A stretch of 12,317 nt of DNA. It comes from Euryarchaeota archaeon UBA10. GTDB taxonomy: Archaea; Thermoplasmatota; Poseidoniia; Poseidoniales; Poseidoniaceae. Below, piece after piece: positions 7,209 to 12,317 of the stretch. Made by a program: the position numbers and the translations under genes. The notes below the pieces were generated by a model, which had not been told where the DNA came from, made no database searches, and saw nothing but the letters and a program-made list of their open reading frames with translations. How positions within the stretch are numbered: the stretch's first letter is position 1; each line of letters starts with the position of its first letter. Location of the stretch: positions 1-12,317 of the forward strand of contig DAGO01000065.1 of the NCBI GenBank assembly GCA_002498185.1, read 5' to 3'.

Positions 7209-9581
7209 TCAGACCTCGTGATTAACAAGATGTAGGATGACTTCACCCTCATTCAATTCTAACCATGCAAACGAAACTCCGGTTTCTGGAGCGACTGCAG
7301 ACACATTGGTTACCTGGCCTGAAGTGAGAACTATGTCATTAGATACATCCCATTGAGGACCGTTTCCATCAAACTCTATGTTCAAGGATACATCGCTAGA
7401 GCCAAGGTTCTCGATTATTATTTCATCATTAACAACTTCCAGACTGCCTAACCAATGCTGTGTCATCTCTTCTCCAAGTCCAATGGTTAACAGAGGACCG
7501 TTTCTGACAGTGTATAATGTAGGATTGTGCACATTTTGGCAGTCTGCAATAACTGCGCCATCTTCAGCGAATAAACGAATTGATTCATTTGAATCTTCAA
7601 GATGATTGTTCGCTACAGGAAGAAGAGACATATTCCATATTCGCGTTCCATTATCAATGGCTAAAGGAGGAGATGGTGTGCCAAGACCGAGGCAATCGCC
7701 TTCATGATTTAGAGCTAGGATCGATTGACTAAACATCAATTCCTGCTCATCCAAAACTACCCCCTCATCAGGAATGACTACTACTTTTTCCGCAGAATAA
7801 TCCGCTTTGAAATGCGCCTGATTGATTTGGAAATCGAATTCCTTCAACCATGACATGTCGTCACCAGACAATGCGTCAATGCAAGCTTCTGGTGAATCTT
7901 TGCTAACCGTAACATTACCGTCATCATCCAAGTTACTCCAAGTGGCGAAATTGGGTAATGCTGAGACGTTAATCGAAATTTGAGAAACAGTATTGAGACC
8001 AATACAAGATTTTGGATCGTCTAAATCTCCATTAAACTGCCACGAGCCGACAGGGAAAATACTCTGATTTGGCACGATGTTATGTGATATTATTCTATCA
8101 TCAACTTGCCAAAGTAAATCCATTGATGTCGAGTTCCAATCCTCTAACCATTGGAAACTAAACTTGAGTTTTATTGTTTCAAGAGGTTTGATCTCACCAG
8201 AACATGAGGAGTCTTCTACCTCTCCTGATTTACAATCAACATTTGCTAGTTCTGAGGTTCCAAACAGGCCGCCGATATAGGCAACATTCCATTCATGCAC
8301 AATTAGTGAGGGATTGCTTACAATCATTGTTTGGTTAAACCAACCATCAGCAATTTTCAATTCATCTTCACCAATACTCCACTCGATTTCATCATCCCAA
8401 CCTTCATCCTCGAAGAAGGGAATTGATGCTGGAAGAGCTAGCATGAAGGATAGGAATAGGATTACTCCAATTCTTCTATGGTCAGCATCGGGTAAACCTT
8501 TGAAATCATCAAGAACAATTGGAAGGCGAGGGTCACTACCTTTTGTGATTAGTAATGATGCACACAAAGCCACTACTGGCACCCAAATACTCCAATTAGC
8601 AAATGCTCCAAACAAGAATGCAAACAACAGCACTACCATCAATAGCATTACTTGTGTAGAACCAGACCTAGCCTCTGGGATTCCCATTCTTGCAATTAGA
8701 ATTCTACCTCCGGGGAAAGTAGGAATCGGCAATAATGAAACCCAACCGATGAATGTCAGCGTCATTCCAGCACGAGTTAGAGGATGAGCCCATGAAGTTT
8801 TGAGAATCATCGCCAATTCTCCTTCAATGCTCAATCCAATCAATTGAATCAATAAAGGCAGTTCTATTGCGAGAGGAGATGTGGTAAGAGGGACTATATC
8901 GGGAGTAATTTTCAGCCCCAAAATAGTGAAAATCATTCCTAAGATGATCATCACCAATGGTGCAGATAATGCTGAATTTCCTAAAGATGAGCGGTCTGGC
9001 CACAGACGAGCATCACTTCTCGGCAAAGATGCGAATCCAAGAATACCAAATGGCCACCAAACCATCGCAGGGCCTGGTATTGGGAAAAGATGAGGCAAGT
9101 GGACTCCCTTTTGTTCAGCGACCCATTTTTGAACAAATGAGGCGAATATCAGTGCGCCAAATAGCGGCACAGTATAACCAAAAAAGGCATCTAAAGTCAC
9201 ATTTGAGAAGAACCAACCATCCTCTGGCCTTGCACCCTCCATCCACATTTCACCTGCTAGCAAAGTAGTCAATATGGAAAGAAGCCACATTGATGCAATG
9301 AATTTAGGAGATGGCCACTGGTTGGTAGGGTGAGGAATAAGTTGCAAAATCCAAGGATCATCAGGGTATAATCTAGCGCTATAACTTAGTTTTCCTAAGT
9401 GCTGATTGATTGCAATAAGCACTTCGTGCATATCTTCGTTTTCTTTTTCAGTAACCAAGTAGGTAGGCGTTCTTCCGCCAATGTCTTCCAATACATGGCA
9501 GTATCTTGAGAGAACACGCTGGAGTAACTCACGGCGACTCCATGATTCCTTGTGGACTGGAATGACTTCTTCTTCAGACAT
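7209..9581 (-). CDS. Site-2 protease-like membrane protein, apparently catalytically dead, with large ectodomain
   Basis: The 790-residue product (from the ATG at 9581) has a cytosolic N-terminal domain (about 1-92), about nine membrane segments between 94 and 390, and a roughly 400-residue beta-rich C-terminal part. The membrane part follows the archaeal/EGY1-like M50 site-2 protease pattern: a first helix with LLSILTTLLAG (100-110), a zinc-helix position before QKGVHLPHLFPIP (157-169), SAPL where the family has GPLAG (206-209), and SLLPIPTFPGG (282-292) where it has NLLPIGQLDGG. The HExxH position reads ASFVQ (147-151) and the third zinc ligand, Asp of LDGG, is P290, so all catalytic ligands are gone. 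An inactive regulatory or scaffold role is inferred. The ectodomain has six cysteines (450, 460, 526, 567, 630, 681), nine N-x-S/T sequons, and two similar blocks starting at SCIGLNT (525-531) and DCLGLGT (629-635). It lies 62 bases after atpD and 2 bases before panE. Confidence 0.8.
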   Translation of the reverse strand: MSEEEVIPVHKESWSRRELLQRVLSRYCHVLEDIGGRTPTYLVTEKENEDMHEVLIAINQHLGKLSYSARLYPDDPWILQLIPHPTNQWPSPKFIASMWLLSILTTLLAGEMWMEGARPEDGWFFSNVTLDAFFGYTVPLFGALIFASFVQKWVAEQKGVHLPHLFPIPGPAMVWWPFGILGFASLPRSDARLWPDRSSLGNSALSAPLVMIILGMIFTILGLKITPDIVPLTTSPLAIELPLLIQLIGLSIEGELAMILKTSWAHPLTRAGMTLTFIGWVSLLPIPTFPGGRILIARMGIPEARSGSTQVMLLMVVLLFAFLFGAFANWSIWVPVVALCASLLITKGSDPRLPIVLDDFKGLPDADHRRIGVILFLSFMLALPASIPFFEDEGWDDEIEWSIGEDELKIADGWFNQTMIVSNPSLIVHEWNVAYIGGLFGTSELANVDCKSGEVEDSSCSGEIKPLETIKLKFSFQWLEDWNSTSMDLLWQVDDRIISHNIVPNQSIFPVGSWQFNGDLDDPKSCIGLNTVSQISINVSALPNFATWSNLDDDGNVTVSKDSPEACIDALSGDDMSWLKEFDFQINQAHFKADYSAEKVVVIPDEGVVLDEQELMFSQSILALNHEGDCLGLGTPSPPLAIDNGTRIWNMSLLPVANNHLEDSNESIRLFAEDGAVIADCQNVHNPTLYTVRNGPLLTIGLGEEMTQHWLGSLEVVNDEIIIENLGSSDVSLNIEFDGNGPQWDVSNDIVLTSGQVTNVSAVAPETGVSFAWLELNEGEVILHLVNHEV

Positions 9582-9589
9582 AGAGCAAG

Positions 9590-9595
9590 CCTCCC
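9590..9595 (-). promoter_or_regulatory. Ribosome binding site fixing the start of the site-2 protease-like gene
   Basis: GGGAGG on the minus strand stands 8 bases before the ATG at 9581. The open frame extends further upstream to a TTG at 9614, which has no such signal in front of it. The ribosome binding site therefore favours the shorter protein starting MSEEEVIPV. Confidence 0.75.
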
Positions 9596-9643
9596 AATGT
9601 TGCTTGGGTGACAACCGACCTCAATGAATGAATCGGGTGCAAA

Positions 9644-10261
9644 TCACTTATTCTTGAATCGCTTAAGACGGAATGTTTCTTCCCTTTCCATCTCTTCAAG
9701 TCTCAATTGAATGAATACTCTAGCCTCTTCCAACTCAGGTATGACCTTGAACTCAAGAGCGTTTACACGTCGCTTGGTTGCTTCGATTTCTGCCAAAAGG
9801 CGCTTAAGAGTCGCTTCCATTTCAGCAGCTTTGACCATTCTCTCAATCAGATTTCCAAATGAATCAGCAGCTTCATCGATGTACGGTGAAGAACCTGTGA
9901 AACCGATTGACCTCTCACCAAAGGCTTGCTTTAGATTGGTTCCTGAAACGGATGGAACTACAACACCCATGATGTTTCTGCGTTCGACCTCAACTTCAGG
10001 TGATGCAGAGTTTGCAATCGCAGCTGAGCGAACTTTCAGTCCTCCCTCAATCGCATTTGCAAGGTCGATTCTAGACTTCGCTAGAACGTAGGATTCGGTA
10101 AGTTCCCTTTTCGCCTTAATCATATCAGAAAGTAGGGTCCTGAATTCGTGGAACAATCCATCACGCTTCATCTTTAGCAGTTTGTAACCATTCTTGGTCT
10201 GCTTGATACGACGCTTGAGGTTAATCAGCTCGCTACGGGTTGGGGTAATGTCCAATGCCAT
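9644..10261 (-). CDS. atpD: A-type ATP synthase subunit D (central stalk)
   Basis: Subunit D forms the coiled-coil central rotor shaft inside the A3B3 headpiece of the archaeal ATP synthase and couples ion flow through the membrane ring to ATP synthesis. The 205 residues match the family length of about 200-215. The N-terminal helix has the family pattern TPTRSELINLKRRIK (6-20) followed by KNGYKLLKMKRD (23-34). The C-terminal helix has KRRVNALEFKVIPELEEA (163-180) and ends in EREETFRLKRFK (192-203), also typical. Between them is the glycine- and valine-rich segment NIMGVVVPSVSG (96-107). The gene begins 36 bases after atpB ends and carries a near-perfect ribosome binding site. It should not be confused with the bacterial F-type beta subunit, also called atpD. 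No Walker motif is present, as expected. Confidence 0.96.
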   Translation of the reverse strand: MALDITPTRSELINLKRRIKQTKNGYKLLKMKRDGLFHEFRTLLSDMIKAKRELTESYVLAKSRIDLANAIEGGLKVRSAAIANSASPEVEVERRNIMGVVVPSVSGTNLKQAFGERSIGFTGSSPYIDEAADSFGNLIERMVKAAEMEATLKRLLAEIEATKRRVNALEFKVIPELEEARVFIQLRLEEMEREETFRLKRFKNK

Positions 10262-10267
10262 GTGATT

Positions 10268-10276
10268 TCACCTCCT
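10268..10276 (-). promoter_or_regulatory. Ribosome binding site of atpD
   Basis: AGGAGGTGA on the minus strand ends 6 bases before the atpD ATG. It is complementary to the usual anti-Shine-Dalgarno TCACCTCCT, and is the strongest such site in the window. The D subunit is needed once per complex and A and B three times, so strong initiation is not simply explained by stoichiometry. Confidence 0.8.
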
Positions 10277-10297
10277 AAATTCTCCACTAAGAAAGGT

Positions 10298-11677
10298 TCA
10301 CTCCCTGTTATCAGGGTGGTACTTCTCAATCCACTTCTGGTCAAGACGTACAAGATACTTGGTGTCAATATCAGACATCAAAGTCCAGCACAGGTCTAGA
10401 GTTTCATCGATAGAGCGGTCTTCGTCACGGGATTGTCTCAGGAACTTGTCCTCGAAAACACCAGCGAAGTCAAGCAATTGCTTGTCACGCTCATTCAGTG
10501 CATCTTCACCGACAATCGCTACAAGTCCACGTAGTTCACGACCTTGTGCATATGCTGCATACATTTGGTCAGAGACTGATTTGTGGTCTTCACGAGTGGT
10601 CTTTGCACCGATACAGGAACCCATCAGACGAGATAGTGATGGAAGAACGTTGATCGGTGGGTAGATACCTGCTTGGTGCAGTTCACGAGAGATAACAATC
10701 TGTCCTTCAGTAATATATCCTGAAAGGTCTGGAATCGGGTGAGTAATATCGTCACCAGGCATGGTTAGAATTGGGAACTGTGTGATACTTCCCTTCTTAC
10801 CCTTTACGATTCCAGCACGCTCGTATAGCATAGCTAGGTCAGTGTACATGTAACCAGGGTAACCACGGCGTCCAGGTACTTCTTCACGAGCAGCACCAAT
10901 CTGACGAAGAGCGTCACAGTAGTTGGTCATGTCAGTGTAGATAACCAATACGTGGTAATCCTTCTCGAATGCAAGGTACTCTGCAGCAGTTAGAGCCAGA
11001 CGAGGAGTAATGATTCTCTCGACCGCTGGGTCGTCTGCTAAGTTTACGAATAGTACCGCATTTTCTAGCGCACCTGTTCGCTCCAAGTCACTACGGAAGA
11101 AGTTGTATTCTTCAGAAGTGATTCCCATTGCACAGAATACTACAATGAACTCTTGATCTGAATCTTTCAACTTTGCTTGACGAGCAATCTGTAGAGCAAT
11201 GTCATTGTGTGGTAGACCAGATGCTGAGAAAATTGGCAGCTTTTGTCCACGAACTAGTGTAGTACAGCAGTCAATTGCACTGATTCCAGTTTGAATGAAA
11301 TCGTGTGGGCTCTGGCGAGAGTAGGGGTTGATTGCCGCACCGATGATATCTGCATCTTCTTCTGCAACAATTTCAGGTCCTCCGTCCTTTGGTCGGCCTG
11401 CACCGTCAAGAATACGGCCGATTAGGTCGTCAGATACAGGGAGTTTAAACACGTCTCCCATGAATTTCACACCAGTGTTTAGGTCAACACTAGCGGTTCC
11501 TTCGAAAACCTGAACGATTACAAGTTCGTCAGAGGTGTCAAGAACCTGTCCGTTCTTTATTGAACCATCATTCATACGTAGTTCTACGATTTCTCCGAAT
11601 GCTACAGGTTCAGTCTTGTTCAAGAAGACCAGAGGTCCCTTGACGTCAGTGATTGTTCGATATTCCTTTCCAGACAT
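10298..11677 (-). CDS. atpB: A-type ATP synthase subunit B (non-catalytic nucleotide-binding)
   Basis: Subunit B alternates with catalytic subunit A in the A3B3 hexamer of the archaeal ATP synthase on the cytosolic side of the membrane. The 459 residues match the family length of about 460. The N-terminal beta barrel is about 1-75. The P-loop position reads SASGLPHND (151-159), the degenerate form typical of B subunits, rather than GxxxxGKT. EEVPGRRGYPGYMYTDLA (265-282) and the alpha/beta ATPase signature PPINVLPSLS (340-349) follow, and then the helical C-terminal domain. No residue looks aberrant for the family. The gene starts 11 bases after atpA ends, and its ribosome binding site overlaps the atpA stop. 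This is not the F-type a subunit that bacterial annotation calls atpB. Confidence 0.97.
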   Translation of the reverse strand: MSGKEYRTITDVKGPLVFLNKTEPVAFGEIVELRMNDGSIKNGQVLDTSDELVIVQVFEGTASVDLNTGVKFMGDVFKLPVSDDLIGRILDGAGRPKDGGPEIVAEEDADIIGAAINPYSRQSPHDFIQTGISAIDCCTTLVRGQKLPIFSASGLPHNDIALQIARQAKLKDSDQEFIVVFCAMGITSEEYNFFRSDLERTGALENAVLFVNLADDPAVERIITPRLALTAAEYLAFEKDYHVLVIYTDMTNYCDALRQIGAAREEVPGRRGYPGYMYTDLAMLYERAGIVKGKKGSITQFPILTMPGDDITHPIPDLSGYITEGQIVISRELHQAGIYPPINVLPSLSRLMGSCIGAKTTREDHKSVSDQMYAAYAQGRELRGLVAIVGEDALNERDKQLLDFAGVFEDKFLRQSRDEDRSIDETLDLCWTLMSDIDTKYLVRLDQKWIEKYHPDNRE

Positions 11678-11683
11678 TTCTAT

Positions 11684-11690
11684 TCCTCCT
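11684..11690 (-). promoter_or_regulatory. Ribosome binding site of atpB, overlapping the atpA stop codon
   Basis: AGGAGGA on the minus strand ends 6 bases before the atpB ATG. Its first two bases are also the last two of the atpA stop codon TAG (11689-11691), so ribosomes finishing A stand on the B initiation site. This suggests coupled synthesis of the two subunits that must be made in equal amounts. Confidence 0.75.
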
Positions 11691-12317
11691 AGTTCTCCTC
11701 AACCGCTGCTGCGATTTCTTCATTCATTTTGTTCACGAGTCCATCGATTTCTTCTGAATAAGTAGATTCGAAACGACCACGCATCAATTCAGTTCTAGCA
11801 GGAACGTTCACAACATCCTGTAGTTCTGCTCCAGCAGCCATTGCACTCTTTGCAGACTCCTGGAAAGTTAAGATAGCCTTAGCCATCTTGTAGTGTAAAT
11901 CAACTGAACAGAAAGCATCTACTTCATGGAAACCATTCTGTTGCAAGAAGTATTCACGAATCATACGGGCAACTTCAAGGGTAAGTTGCTGGTCTACAGG
12001 TAGAGCATCAGAACCGACTAACTGTACAATTTCTTGCAATTCAGCTTCAACCTGAAGCAGACTGCTGATAGCGGTTCTGATTTCAGGATAATCCTGTCCA
12101 ATCTCGTCACGGAACCATTGGTCTAGTGATGGAGGGTACAGGCTGTAAGAAGAAAGCCAGTTGATTGCAGGGAAGTGTCTCTGTCTAGCAAGACCAGCAT
12201 CTAATCCCCAGAATACCTTCACGATACGAAGAGTACCTTGTGAGACAGGTTCTGAAATGTCACCACCAGGCGGTGATACCGCTCCGATAACAGTTACTGA
12301 ACCATCGTCACCGTTCA
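11689..12317 (-). CDS. atpA: A-type ATP synthase subunit A (catalytic), C-terminal part only
   Basis: Subunit A hydrolyses or makes ATP in the A3B3 headpiece. The 5' end lies beyond the right edge, so only the last 208 residues of a protein usually near 580 are here. They open with NGDDGSVTVIGAVSPPGGD and continue SEPVSQGTLRIVKVFWGLDA, HFPAINWLSSYSLY (47-60 of the visible part), and a helical C-terminal domain ending in AAVEEN. PAINWLSSYS fits the alpha/beta ATPase signature. The Walker A motif is off the window and cannot be judged. The frame is open from the edge to the TAG at 11689. A GTG at 12222 within KVFWGLDA is internal and is not a start. The gene is first in the visible run A-B-D. 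Confidence 0.95.
   Translation of the reverse strand, partial: NGDDGSVTVIGAVSPPGGDISEPVSQGTLRIVKVFWGLDAGLARQRHFPAINWLSSYSLYPPSLDQWFRDEIGQDYPEIRTAISSLLQVEAELQEIVQLVGSDALPVDQQLTLEVARMIREYFLQQNGFHEVDAFCSVDLHYKMAKAILTFQESAKSAMAAGAELQDVVNVPARTELMRGRFESTYSEEIDGLVNKMNEEIAAAVEEN

Noticed and set aside
8314..8787. Plus-strand 157-codon frame within the site-2 protease-like gene.
   Set aside because: It is an antisense shadow of the membrane helices and shows no motif of its own.
7209..9581. Active site-2 protease annotation.
   Set aside because: The HExxH and LDGG positions carry none of the zinc ligands or the catalytic glutamate, so peptidase activity should not be transferred from the family name.
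9621..9634. TGAATGAATG short direct repeat between atpD and the next gene.
   Set aside because: Only two copies of a four-base unit, expected by chance. No attachment site or mobile element features accompany it.
12220..12222. GTG as a start for a separate 177-residue protein.
   Set aside because: The same frame continues upstream to the window edge with typical AtpA sequence (SVTVIGAVSPPGGD), so the GTG is an internal valine.

Overview
The window reads as chromosomal DNA of an archaeon. It carries an archaeal A-type (V-type-like) ATP synthase cluster in the order A-B-D, a full-size archaeal-type Smc, and several strong Shine-Dalgarno sites of the GGAGG type. The moderate base composition, the Smc Walker B form FDEVDQNLD and an EGY1-like membrane gene suggest a Thermoplasmatota-type lineage, such as a marine planktonic group. 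That placement is an inference from gene style and not a proof.

Layout from left to right. (1) 1-3722, minus: smc, complete at its N-terminus and running off the left edge. It is the largest gene here. (2) 3723-3859: a 137-base leader with two inverted repeats in front of smc. (3) 3860-4651, minus: an unrecognised four-helix membrane protein with a cytosolic four-cysteine C-terminus. (4) 4652-4742: a short divergent intergenic region with two small dyads. (5) 4743-6323, plus: nadB, L-aspartate oxidase, the only plus-strand gene. (6) 6316-7206, minus: panE, ketopantoate reductase, which overlaps the end of nadB tail to tail by 8 bases. (7) 7209-9581, minus: a large membrane protein that looks like a site-2 protease with every catalytic residue replaced, followed by a roughly 400-residue ectodomain. 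(8) 9644-10261, 10298-11677 and 11689-12317, all minus: atpD, atpB and the C-terminal part of atpA, which runs off the right edge.

The minus-strand run atpA-atpB-atpD-pseudoprotease-panE has gaps of 11, 36, 62 and 2 bases, so it could be one transcript. The three ATPase genes encode parts of the same machine: A is the catalytic subunit, B the non-catalytic subunit and D the central stalk. nadB (NAD synthesis) and panE (CoA synthesis) are housekeeping cofactor genes that meet tail to tail. smc serves chromosome organisation.

I see no CRISPR array, tRNA, rRNA, insertion sequence or phage gene, and no obvious defence system. The most unusual items are the apparently inactive site-2 protease with a cysteine-paired, sequon-rich ectodomain placed behind the ATP synthase genes, and the small membrane protein with the CxxC-x4-CxxC tail.
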